From Rhodobacterales bacterium LSUCC0387 (GTDB lineage Bacteria; Pseudomonadota; Alphaproteobacteria; Rhodobacterales; Rhodobacteraceae), in assembly GCA_015689775.1 (NCBI GenBank), contig WVSR01000001.1, positions 1,515,952 to 1,579,951 of the forward strand: a stretch of DNA of 64,000 bases, given 5' to 3'. Made by a program: the position numbers and the translations under genes. Of this stretch, positions 1-7,539 are shown in pieces. The notes under the pieces were generated by a model. It saw nothing but the letters and a program-made list of their open reading frames with translations. It did no database searches and was not told the origin of the DNA. The stretch's first letter is position 1, and each line of letters begins with the position of its first letter.

Positions 1-501
1 AGCCAAAGCAAAAGCGGCAAAGGTGGCACTGCGCGAAGGTTCCGCTGCGAAAACCGTGCCTGCGGTGACAAGCGCGCCAAAGCGGCCATAGTCAATATCG
101 GAAACATCCTCAGGTGTGACCTGAAAATCGACTGCATTGTTGCGATAGATGCAGACCTGAAAATCCTCCATCACCGATTCATAAACCGCCAAGGAGGAGC
201 GGTATTCCCCCGCTAGAGTGCGGATATGCCCCACATCCACGCCATACTGGATCAGCTTGTTTCGGATAAACCGCCCCACCGTGTCATCGCTGAGCGAAGT
301 CACAAGCGCGGCTTTCATCCCCAATTTACAGAGGCCTGCACAAATATTCGCAGACGACCCGCCAAGATCGGCCCGAAAATTTTCGCCGAATTCGGCCTTT
401 ACCCCAATCGGATCGGCATAGAGATCCATGCCCGCGCGGCCAAAAACCACGAAACTGCCTTTTGCGATCCCATTGTGTAATTGCGCAGATACTTTGGACA
501 C
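1..501 (-). CDS. iolC: PfkB-family sugar kinase, IolC-like (5-dehydro-2-deoxygluconokinase), 3' end outside window
   Basis: The first 167 codons of a kinase gene that runs off the left edge. From a GTG start at 501, preceded by a G-rich ribosome site, the protein opens with a beta-strand and FGRAGMDLYADP. The PfkB substrate loop LGGSSANICAGLCKLG follows near residues 40-55, then SDDTVGRFI. The motif YRNNAVDFQ near residue 115 resembles the YRNNAAD motif of 5-dehydro-2-deoxygluconokinases, which phosphorylate a myo-inositol breakdown intermediate. The C-terminal half with the catalytic GAGD motif is outside the window, so function rests on the N-terminal half and on the inositol-type neighbours. 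It diverges from the dehydrogenase at 618 across a promoter with a LacI-type operator. Confidence 0.8.
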   Translation of the reverse strand, partial: MSKVSAQLHNGIAKGSFVVFGRAGMDLYADPIGVKAEFGENFRADLGGSSANICAGLCKLGMKAALVTSLSDDTVGRFIRNKLIQYGVDVGHIRTLAGEYRSSLAVYESVMEDFQVCIYRNNAVDFQVTPEDVSDIDYGRFGALVTAGTVFAAEPSRSATFAAFALA

Positions 502-578
502 TGACCCCCGCCCCTCATTCGTGACCTTGCTTGCACTGCAATCGTGCTTGCATGACTATGCGTTCAAAGCTACTTCTT

Positions 579-594
579 TTGCAACCGCTTGCAA
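579..594. promoter_or_regulatory. LacI-family operator
   Basis: The sequence TTGCAACCGCTTGCAA is an inverted repeat fitting the LacI-family consensus TGnAAnCGnTTnCA exactly. It lies in the divergent promoter between the IolC-like kinase (start 501) and the dehydrogenase (start 618), 24 bases before the latter. A LacI-type regulator is encoded at 3775-4782, at the end of the same gene block, and is the obvious candidate ligand-responsive repressor; that link is inference. Confidence 0.7.
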
Positions 595-617
595 GTGCAT
601 TTCACGAGGGGGCCGCC

Positions 618-1721
618 ATGTCAGAAATTGGGATTGGAATTATCGGAGGCGGCTATATGGGCAAGGCCCATGCCGTGGCCATGTCCGCCGTTGGTGCTGT
701 GTTTAACACCACATTGCGGCCCCGTTTGGAAATGGTCTGCGCGAGCAGCACAAAAAGCGCAGAAACCTATCGCGCCGCATATGGTTTTGCCCGCGCGACC
801 GATGATTGGCGCGTGTTGGTCAATGATCCAAAGGTGGAGGCCATTATCATCGCCTCGCCGCAAATCACACATCACGACATCGCGCTTGCGGCATTCGCGG
901 CGAAAAAACCTGTTTTATGCGAAAAACCCCTTGGCGCTTCTTTAGCGGAAAGTCAGGCTATGGTCGCCGCGGCAGAGGCCGCAGGTGTCGCCAATATGGT
1001 TGGCTTCAACTATATCCGCACCCCTGCCAGCCAATATGCCCGCGCGCTGATTGCACAGGGGGCAATTGGCCAAATCACATGGTTTCGCGGCGAACATACC
1101 GAGGATTTTTTGGCCGATTCAAACCTGCCCGCAAATTGGCGCACATCGGGAATGGCGAATGGCACAATGGGAGATCTGGCCCCGCATATCATCAACGCAA
1201 GCCTTGCGCTGATGGGGCCTATTGCATCGGTCATGGGGGTTTATGAAACCGTCCACAAATCACGGCCCGAGGGCGTGGTGACAAATGACGATCATGCGCA
1301 GTTCATGTGTCGCTTTGAAAACGGGGCCATGGGGCAAATCTATGCTTCGCGCATCGCAACTGGCCGCAAAATGGGCTATGCTTACGAAATCACAGGCACC
1401 AAAGGCGCCATTCGATTTGATCAGGAAGATCAAAACGCGCTCTGGCTCTATGAGATGACAGGGCCAGAGGCCACGCGCGGCTATCGCAAGATTTTAACGG
1501 GGCCTGCGCATCCCGATTATCTGCCCTTTTGCCAAGGGCCAGGTCATGGGACGGGCTATCAAGACCAAATCATCATCGAAGCCCGTGATTTTCTGCGCGC
1601 GATTGAAACGGGCGAGGCGATTTGGCCCACCTTCCGCGATGGTCACGATGTGAACCGCGTGATTGCTGCCGTAATCGCCTCAAGCGATCAAGGCGCGTGG
1701 TGCGATATTTCATCTGTTTAA
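618..1721 (+). CDS. Gfo/Idh/MocA-family NAD(P)-dependent dehydrogenase (inositol dehydrogenase-like)
   Basis: A 367-residue oxidoreductase. The N-terminal Rossmann motif GIIGGGYMGKAHA is at residues 6-18 and the family signature CEKPLGASLAES lies near residue 100; the lysine of EKP is the catalytic base in this family. A C-terminal alpha/beta substrate domain follows. An ATG at 618 preceded by CGAGGGG is preferred over upstream in-frame starts. It is followed at 18 bp by an IolE-like gene and 0.9 kb later by a second family member, suggesting oxidation of inositol or a related polyol or sugar. The exact substrate cannot be read from sequence; myo-inositol 2-dehydrogenase is the best guess from context. 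Confidence 0.85.
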   Translation: MSEIGIGIIGGGYMGKAHAVAMSAVGAVFNTTLRPRLEMVCASSTKSAETYRAAYGFARATDDWRVLVNDPKVEAIIIASPQITHHDIALAAFAAKKPVLCEKPLGASLAESQAMVAAAEAAGVANMVGFNYIRTPASQYARALIAQGAIGQITWFRGEHTEDFLADSNLPANWRTSGMANGTMGDLAPHIINASLALMGPIASVMGVYETVHKSRPEGVVTNDDHAQFMCRFENGAMGQIYASRIATGRKMGYAYEITGTKGAIRFDQEDQNALWLYEMTGPEATRGYRKILTGPAHPDYLPFCQGPGHGTGYQDQIIIEARDFLRAIETGEAIWPTFRDGHDVNRVIAAVIASSDQGAWCDISSV

Positions 1722-1739
1722 ACGAGGGCATAACCCATT

Positions 1740-2630
1740 ATGACAATCGAAATCGGCAATGCGCCCTGCTCTTGGGGTGTTGAATTTGCAAATGACCCCC
1801 GCAATCCAACATGGCGCAAAGTCCTGCAGGATTGCGCCGAGGCGGGCTATCGCGGGATTGAACTGGGGCCTGTTGGCTTTATGCCCGAAGATCCCACAAT
1901 TTTGGGCGAGGCGCTGGATGAATTTGGCCTCACCTTGATTGGCGGCGTGATTTTCCGTCCATATCATGACCCTGACGCATGGGAAGATGTGCTCGATGCC
2001 ACGCATCGCACCGCCCGCGCCCTCAAGGCACATGGGGCCAAGCATCTGGTGATTATCGACAGTATCTCACCGCGCCGCGCCCCTACTGCGGGCCGCGCTG
2101 ATGAGGCGGTGCAGATGGATAAGGCCGAATGGACTGGTTTTCGCGACCGCATCGTAGAAAGCGCGCGGATTGGCGCCGAAGACTATGGCCTAACGGTTGG
2201 CATCCACGCTCATGCAGCTGGATTTATGGATTTTGAACCTGAATTGATCCGCCTGCTTGATGAGGTTGATGAGGGCCTTTTGAAAATCTGCTTTGACACG
2301 GGCCATCACTCCTATGCGGGGTTTGATCCTGTGGCCTTCATGCAAAAATATGTCAGTCGCATTTCCTATATGCATTTCAAGGATATAGACCCCAAGGTTA
2401 AGGCGGATGTGATTGCCAATCGCACAGGGTTTTATGAGGCCTGCGGACAGGGGATTTTCTGCAACCTTGGCCAAGGCGATGTAGATTTTGAGGCGGTGCG
2501 CAAGGTTCTTTTGGATGCAAATTTTGAAGGCTGGTGCACAGTCGAGCAAGATTGCGACCCAACCCTAGATGTGCGCCCCATTGATGACGCACGCGCCAAC
2601 CGCGCCTATCTGCAATCCATTGGTTTTTAA
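1740..2630 (+). CDS. iolE: IolE-like inosose dehydratase / sugar phosphate isomerase-epimerase, TIM barrel
   Basis: A 296-residue protein of the AP-endonuclease-2/xylose isomerase-like TIM-barrel family. The opening GNAPCSWGVEF (residues 5-15) is characteristic of 2-keto-myo-inositol dehydratases. Metal-site candidates include GIHAHAAG near residue 155, FDTGHHSYAG near 185 and YMHFKDID near 210, with EQD near the C-terminus. Known IolE proteins dehydrate scyllo-inosose in the cytoplasm. It sits 18 bp after one Gfo/Idh gene and 18 bp before another, so the three are probably co-transcribed. Another sugar isomerase or epimerase role remains possible. Confidence 0.78.
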   Translation: MTIEIGNAPCSWGVEFANDPRNPTWRKVLQDCAEAGYRGIELGPVGFMPEDPTILGEALDEFGLTLIGGVIFRPYHDPDAWEDVLDATHRTARALKAHGAKHLVIIDSISPRRAPTAGRADEAVQMDKAEWTGFRDRIVESARIGAEDYGLTVGIHAHAAGFMDFEPELIRLLDEVDEGLLKICFDTGHHSYAGFDPVAFMQKYVSRISYMHFKDIDPKVKADVIANRTGFYEACGQGIFCNLGQGDVDFEAVRKVLLDANFEGWCTVEQDCDPTLDVRPIDDARANRAYLQSIGF

Positions 2631-2648
2631 GCGAAAAGAGATCAAATC

Positions 2649-3785
2649 ATGACAAAACTGAAATGGGGTCTTATCGGTGGTGGCGAAGGCAGCCAGATCG
2701 GCCCTGCACATCGCTTAGGCGCACAGGCGGACGGGTATTTTGACTTTGTGGCAGGCGCTTTGGATCACCGCGCAGATGTGGGTCGCGCCTATGCACAGCG
2801 TCTGGGAATTGCCGCTGATCGCGCCTATGGCGATTGGCACGAGATGTTGGCAGGGGAAAGCGCCCGCGAGGATCGCGTTGATCTTGTGACTGTGGCCACG
2901 CCAAATTCCACGCATTTTGAAATCACCAAAGCCTTTCTTGAGGCAGGTTTCAACGTTCTTTGCGAAAAGCCCATGACGGTGACAGTCGAAGAAGGCGAAG
3001 AAATCATAAAAATCGCCCGCGCGACTGGCCGTATTTGCGCGGTGAATTATTGCTATTCCGCCTATCCGATGATCCGTCAGGCGCGCGCCATGGTGCGCGC
3101 GGGCGAATTGGGCAACATTCGATTGGTCGTCACCAATTTCAGTCATGGCCATCACGGCGATGCGGAAGATGCCGATAACCCACGGGTGCGGTGGCGCTAT
3201 GACCCTGCGATGGCGGGTGTTTCTGGGCAGTTTGCTGATTGTGGGATCCATGCGCTGCATATGGCAGGGTTTATTTGTGATGATCACGTCACCACATTGT
3301 CCGCTGACTTCGCCTCAACAATTTCATCGCGCGTGCTGGAAGATGACGCGATGGTGAATTTCCGAATGTCCAAGGGCACTGTCGGGCGGCTCTGGACATC
3401 TTCGGTTGCGATTGGCCGCCAACACGGGTTCGACATTCAGGTCTTTGGCGAAAAAGGTGGGTTAAGATGGGCGTCAGAGCAGCCCAATCAATTGATCTAT
3501 ACCCGCACAGGCGGGCGCACGGAGATCATCGAAAAGGGCGAAGGGGGCTTGCATGACGAGGCCACCCGCCTCAGCCGTGTCGCCATTGCACATCCCGAAG
3601 GGTTTCCCTTGGCTGTGGCCAATATTTACTGCGATCTGGCCGATGCCATTCGCGGTCAGGCCCGTGATGGGTTGCCAACGGCAGAAGATGGATGTCGCTC
3701 GCTGGCGGCTGTTTATGCGGCGGTGGCCTCAGCCAAGGATCACGGCGCGTGGCAGGAGGCCCGCCCGCCCATGTTCAGGGGTTAA
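2649..3785 (+). CDS. Gfo/Idh/MocA-family dehydrogenase
   Basis: A 378-residue dehydrogenase. The variant nucleotide-binding turn GLIGGGEGSQIGPAHR starts at residue 7, and ATPNSTHFEI then CEKPMTVTVEE lie near residues 85-120. The longer loop GGEGSQIG, with few small residues, differs from the upstream paralogue, and the sequence suggests the branch acting on larger or dehydrated sugars. It is the third gene of a probable operon after the IolE-like gene. Its 3' end overlaps the convergent LacI regulator by 11 bp. It likely acts on an inositol-like or sugar substrate; specificity is unknown. Confidence 0.83.
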   Translation: MTKLKWGLIGGGEGSQIGPAHRLGAQADGYFDFVAGALDHRADVGRAYAQRLGIAADRAYGDWHEMLAGESAREDRVDLVTVATPNSTHFEITKAFLEAGFNVLCEKPMTVTVEEGEEIIKIARATGRICAVNYCYSAYPMIRQARAMVRAGELGNIRLVVTNFSHGHHGDAEDADNPRVRWRYDPAMAGVSGQFADCGIHALHMAGFICDDHVTTLSADFASTISSRVLEDDAMVNFRMSKGTVGRLWTSSVAIGRQHGFDIQVFGEKGGLRWASEQPNQLIYTRTGGRTEIIEKGEGGLHDEATRLSRVAIAHPEGFPLAVANIYCDLADAIRGQARDGLPTAEDGCRSLAAVYAAVASAKDHGAWQEARPPMFRG

Positions 3786-4782
3786 GCGCACGCAAACTTG
3801 CGCGTTCTACCAAATGACAGGGAAACATCTGTGCCTCAGCCTGCGGGCTGGGGTATTCACTCAGGCGCACGACAAGCGACAGCGCCGCCCCCACAATCGC
3901 CTCAATCGGCTGCGCAATCGTAGTGAGGCGAATATTAGGCCACGCGGCCATTGCCATATCATTCAGCCCCAATATGCCAATATCATCAGGGCAGCGTAGA
4001 CCTGCCGCGCCAATCGCGGCCATGGCGCCTATGGATAGAATATCATCGCCACAAAAATAAACCTCGGCAGGCCCCACTGACAGTTCGGCGGACATCGCCG
4101 CCTGCCCCGCCTCGAACCGATAGGCGGGCACAAAGCACGCGCGGCAGCTAAGCCCTGCCTCTGCAAGGGCCGCGCGGAAACCCGCCAAACGATCTTGGGT
4201 TGAGGTGGCCCCTTCTGGCCCACCCAGAAACCCGATCTCGCGATAGCCGCGTGCGATTAATGTCTCGCCCGCCAAACGGCCTGCAGCGTGGTTATCAATG
4301 CCCACAACATTGACCCGCGCCTGCGGATCATGGCGACCAAAGGCGTGAACCACAGGAACGCCCTCTTCATAGAATTGCTCGACCAAACCAGCGGGCAAGG
4401 TGGATGAGGCCACCACCACCCCATCGACCGAATATTGCCGCAGCATTGCTGCGGCTTGTTCAATATCGCTCACATCGCTGAGATTAACCAAAAGTGGCCG
4501 CAATCCCATCTGCTGCAAGCCACGGGTGAACTGATCGAAAATCTCGAGAAAGACGGGGTTCTGGAAATTATTCGCAACCAAGCCGATCAGCTTACTGCGT
4601 CCAGTGGTCAGGGATGAGGCCAAGGCGTTCGGGCGATAGCCAAGGGCAGCAGCGGCGGCCTCGACCCGCGCGCGCATCGCAGGCGAAACAGATGCACCAT
4701 CGGTAAAGGCGCGCGACACGGCAGAGGGTGAAACCCCCGCCTTTGCCGCAACATCCCTAAGCGTGATTTTCGCCTTGCGCAT
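3775..4782 (-). CDS. LacI-family transcriptional regulator
   Basis: A 335-residue repressor. The N-terminal helix-turn-helix TLRDVAAKAGVSPSAVSRAFTDG lies at about residues 6-28, followed by the hinge helix region GYRPNALASSL. A periplasmic-binding-protein-like sensor domain starts with SKLIGLVANNFQNPVF. An ATG at 4782 was chosen over a TTG one codon earlier. It lies 66 bp downstream of the ribokinase gene on the same strand and may be the last gene of the ATPase-FucU-kinase operon. It also faces the inositol-type operon, whose promoter has a matching LacI operator at 579-594. Which unit it controls is inference. Confidence 0.9.
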   Translation of the reverse strand: MRKAKITLRDVAAKAGVSPSAVSRAFTDGASVSPAMRARVEAAAAALGYRPNALASSLTTGRSKLIGLVANNFQNPVFLEIFDQFTRGLQQMGLRPLLVNLSDVSDIEQAAAMLRQYSVDGVVVASSTLPAGLVEQFYEEGVPVVHAFGRHDPQARVNVVGIDNHAAGRLAGETLIARGYREIGFLGGPEGATSTQDRLAGFRAALAEAGLSCRACFVPAYRFEAGQAAMSAELSVGPAEVYFCGDDILSIGAMAAIGAAGLRCPDDIGILGLNDMAMAAWPNIRLTTIAQPIEAIVGAALSLVVRLSEYPSPQAEAQMFPCHLVERASLRALNP

Positions 4783-4851
4783 CAAACCCGTCCCATCTCC
4801 GCATTTGACTATGACCCAGAGCGGGGAAGCGCGGCAATCACAAAGCGCGAC

Positions 4852-5772
4852 TTACGAGGACACGACCGCCTCAATCTCGGGGCGGGTTGGCATTGCCGGC
4901 GCCGTGCCTTGGCGGGTGACAGACAGGCTTGCGGTCGCGCAAGCAAAGCGCAACGCGGCCTCAATCCTCTGCCCTTCGGCAAGCGCCACAGCAAAGCCGC
5001 CATTGAACGCATCCCCCGCGCCCGTTGTCTCGACCACCGCGCCGCAATTAAAGGCGGGTTGGTGCAGGGTTTGCTGCCCATCATGGTAAAGGGCGCCTTG
5101 CTCACCCAAGGTGATCACCGCCGCCTTGGCACCAAGATTAAGCAGTTTTTGCGCGGCCAATTGCGCGCTTTCAGGGGTGGTCACCTTTACCCCTGTCAAC
5201 TGCTCCGCCTCAATTTCATTGGGCGTCACATAATCACAAAGGCCCAAGATATCCCGCCCCAATTCTTGCGCAGGTGCGGGGTTTAAGATCGTAAGCGCCC
5301 CTGCGGATTTCGCCATGCTCAACCCATGTTTTGCGGCGGACAAGGGTTGTTCCAATTGGGTCATGAAAACCCTTGCCGCGTTGATGACGCCGGCGCACGC
5401 CTCAAGATCAGCAACCGCAATCTCTGCCGCCGCACCGGGGCTGACGATAATCGCGTTATTGCCGCTGCCCTCTTCGATAAAGATGTACGCAGCTCCAGTG
5501 TAACTTTCGGGATGGTGGCTGACATGGGGGGTCACGCCGCACTCGACCCAAAGATCAAGAGCCATCTTGGCAAAATCATCTTGGCCAAGCCGCGTGATCA
5601 TATGCACGTCCCCGCCTGCCTTGGCCGCCGCGACCGATTGATTCGACCCTTTGCCACCTGGCCCCAACACAAAACGCGACCCAATCAGCGTCTCGCCCAT
5701 CACGGGCTGACGCGGCGCGGTATAGGCAGTATCTGCCACAAACACGCCCAAAATCACAATCGCCTTAGACAT
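4852..5772 (-). CDS. rbsK: Ribokinase-like PfkB sugar kinase
   Basis: A 306-residue PfkB kinase. It has the substrate signature GPGGKGSNQSVAAAKAGG near residues 37-54 and the catalytic signature TTGAGDAFNGGFA near 250, where the aspartate of GAGD is the base. Ribokinases phosphorylate D-ribose or related free sugars with ATP in the cytoplasm. The start at 5772 has a GGGGAAA ribosome site. It lies 9 bp after a FucU/RbsD mutarotase and in one strand-run with an ABC ATPase and a LacI regulator, a classic arrangement for import, mutarotation and phosphorylation. The sugar is not fixed by sequence; a second ribokinase-like gene lies at 17975. Confidence 0.85.
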   Translation of the reverse strand: MSKAIVILGVFVADTAYTAPRQPVMGETLIGSRFVLGPGGKGSNQSVAAAKAGGDVHMITRLGQDDFAKMALDLWVECGVTPHVSHHPESYTGAAYIFIEEGSGNNAIIVSPGAAAEIAVADLEACAGVINAARVFMTQLEQPLSAAKHGLSMAKSAGALTILNPAPAQELGRDILGLCDYVTPNEIEAEQLTGVKVTTPESAQLAAQKLLNLGAKAAVITLGEQGALYHDGQQTLHQPAFNCGAVVETTGAGDAFNGGFAVALAEGQRIEAALRFACATASLSVTRQGTAPAMPTRPEIEAVVSS

Positions 5773-5781
5773 CCATTTCCC

Positions 5782-6234
5782 CTATGCGTCAGGGCCAATC
5801 ACGCCTTTGCGCAACATGAAGCAGCCATAAAAGCGCCGCTCGCCCGTTTGGATTACAGCATAGCTTCGCCGCGCCATATCATAAAAGGCAAATCGCTCAA
5901 TGCTGATCATGGGCCGCTCCGCCGCCTCGGCGGCGTTGATTTTTTGCTGCACCTCGGTTTGAACGGCGGGGACGGTGTCGGGCTCGCCCACGATTTCCAT
6001 ACGGCCTGCAAAATCATCAACAAATGTATCAAGGGGCATAACCGAAAGAACCGCCTCGATCGCCTCAGCAGCGGTGAGGTTATCCATGCGCAAAAGATTG
6101 CCGTAAACCGTAGCGCGGGCAACCGAGTCAGATGGAAAATTCGTGTCGGCAATGATCAGCACATCGCCATGCCCCATCATGCGCAGAACATGCAAAACAT
6201 CCGCATTGAGCCTTGGATCAATTCCTTTCAGCAT
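5782..6234 (-). CDS. fucU: RbsD/FucU-family sugar mutarotase (FucU-like)
   Basis: A 150-residue protein matching FucU length. MLKGIDPRL opens it and MMGHGD near residue 20 contains the histidine used by RbsD/FucU proteins to interconvert sugar anomers. The ends RFAFYDMARR and FYGCFMLRKG are typical of FucU rather than RbsD. A GGGAGG ribosome site lies 5 bases before the ATG. It sits between the ABC ATPase and the ribokinase. A paralogue at 11372 shares the opening, MGHGD, MPLDSFV-type and GCFxLxKG segments, so the locus carries two mutarotases of one family. Confidence 0.87.
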   Translation of the reverse strand: MLKGIDPRLNADVLHVLRMMGHGDVLIIADTNFPSDSVARATVYGNLLRMDNLTAAEAIEAVLSVMPLDTFVDDFAGRMEIVGEPDTVPAVQTEVQQKINAAEAAERPMISIERFAFYDMARRSYAVIQTGERRFYGCFMLRKGVIGPDA

Positions 6235-6264
6235 GATACCTCCCTTTTTCTCGAATAATGATGA

Positions 6265-7329
6265 TCACACGCGTTCTTTGGTAGATTTATCGAAAATATG
6301 CAGTTGATCGGGATCAGCCGTCATCGTGATCGCTTGACCCACCTTGAAATCGCGCCGCTCGCGCGAGATCAGTGTAAAATCCTGCCCTGTGGTATCGCGC
6401 AGCATCACATGGGTCTCTGAACCTGTTGGCTCGATCACTGAAATCGTTCCAGAAATCCCCTTATCCGCGATTTGCAATGCCTCCGGGCGGATTCCGATGA
6501 TGACCTCTTGGCTTTCGGTAACGCCCGTCCCTTTTGGCAAGGCAACCACCGCATTACTGATCTGCGCCGCCAGAGATCGCCCAGATTTGACTACCTGCCC
6601 TTCAAAGAAATTCATCGAAGGGCTGCCAATAAAGCCCGCAACAAAGACGTTGCGCGGTCGGTCGTACAGCTCAAGTGGGGTGCCTATTTGTTCGATATAG
6701 CCGCCCTGCATGACCACAATCTTATCGGCCATAGTCATCGCTTCGATTTGGTCGTGGGTCACATAAACGGTGGTTGTTTGTAGCCTTTGGTGCAATTCCC
6801 GAATTTCGGTGCGCATTTGCACGCGCAATTTCGCATCAAGGTTTGAAAGTGGCTCATCAAACAAAAACACCTGCGGATCACGGACGATTGCGCGCCCCAT
6901 AGCAACGCGCTGGCGCTGCCCGCCTGATAATGCACGGGGATAGCGATCAAGGTAGGGGGTCAGACCCAAAATCTCGGCCGCGTGATCGACGCGGCTGTTG
7001 ACCTCGGCCTTATCCATGCCGCGCATCCGCAGCGAAAAGGCCATATTCGCACGCACTGTCTTGTGAGGATAAAGTGCATAATTTTGGAACACCATAGCAA
7101 TATCGCGCTCAGCCGGTGGCAAATTATTCACAATACGATCACCAATTTGGACTGTACCACCCGTTATACCCTCAAGACCTGCGATCATACGCAAAAGAGT
7201 TGATTTACCACAACCAGACGGGCCAACTAAAACAACAAACTCACCGTGTTCGATGTCAAAATCCAAACCATGCAAAACCATTACATCACTGTAGGACTTT
7301 ATCAGCGATCGTATTTCTAACCCTGCCAT
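6265..7329 (-). CDS. Sugar ABC transporter ATP-binding protein (MalK/UgpC type)
   Basis: A 354-residue ATPase. It has Walker A GPSGCGKSTLL near residues 37-47, Q-loop VFQNYALYPH, signature LSGGQRQRVAMGRA near 135, Walker B VFLFDEPLSNLDA and switch histidine TVYVTHDQ. A C-terminal TOBE/MalK regulatory domain covers about residues 235-350. The second in-frame ATG (7329) is preferred because AAGGAA is then 7 bases upstream. It diverges from the binding-protein gene at 7540 across a shared regulatory region with a palindromic operator. It should power the importer formed with the permeases at 9272 and 10455, although it is on the opposite strand. Confidence 0.9.
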   Translation of the reverse strand: MAGLEIRSLIKSYSDVMVLHGLDFDIEHGEFVVLVGPSGCGKSTLLRMIAGLEGITGGTVQIGDRIVNNLPPAERDIAMVFQNYALYPHKTVRANMAFSLRMRGMDKAEVNSRVDHAAEILGLTPYLDRYPRALSGGQRQRVAMGRAIVRDPQVFLFDEPLSNLDAKLRVQMRTEIRELHQRLQTTTVYVTHDQIEAMTMADKIVVMQGGYIEQIGTPLELYDRPRNVFVAGFIGSPSMNFFEGQVVKSGRSLAAQISNAVVALPKGTGVTESQEVIIGIRPEALQIADKGISGTISVIEPTGSETHVMLRDTTGQDFTLISRERRDFKVGQAITMTADPDQLHIFDKSTKERV

Positions 7330-7402
7330 GCTCATATTCCTTAAGTCGGTCGGACTTTGACAACTAAATCGAAAGTCTTTCTCTGTCTATTCCAGATGCA
7401 TA

Positions 7403-7414
7403 CTAACATGTTAG
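7403..7414. promoter_or_regulatory. Palindromic operator 1, CTAACATGTTAG (probable GntR site)
   Basis: A perfect 12-bp palindrome in the 210-bp divergent region between the ABC ATPase (start 7329) and the binding protein (start 7540). Closely related elements occur at 16060-16071 and 20616-20627, each in a promoter region of the same locus. A TTGACA box at 7419-7424 directly follows the palindrome and may be the -35 element for the rightward transcript; no clear -10 at ideal spacing was seen. Binding by the GntR/FCD protein at 19864 is inferred from its own promoter carrying the element. Confidence 0.65.
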
Positions 7415-7539
7415 AATCTTGACAGAATGATTGCTGGCTGGAAAGGTAATATCGCTAGCAATTAAAAAATATTCAAACGTTAGACTCAGCTAGCGCCAAA
7501 ACTTCATAAGTTGATCGAAGATATCTGGGAGGATAAATC

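Noticed and set aside
5326..6258. A rightward frame of 310 codons over the ribokinase and FucU genes
   Set aside because: Antisense shadow; both leftward genes have complete catalytic motifs and ribosome sites.
7453..7495. Two GCTAGC palindromes forming an inverted repeat before the binding-protein gene
   Set aside because: Possibly a leader hairpin, but no second copy elsewhere in the locus supports a regulatory role.
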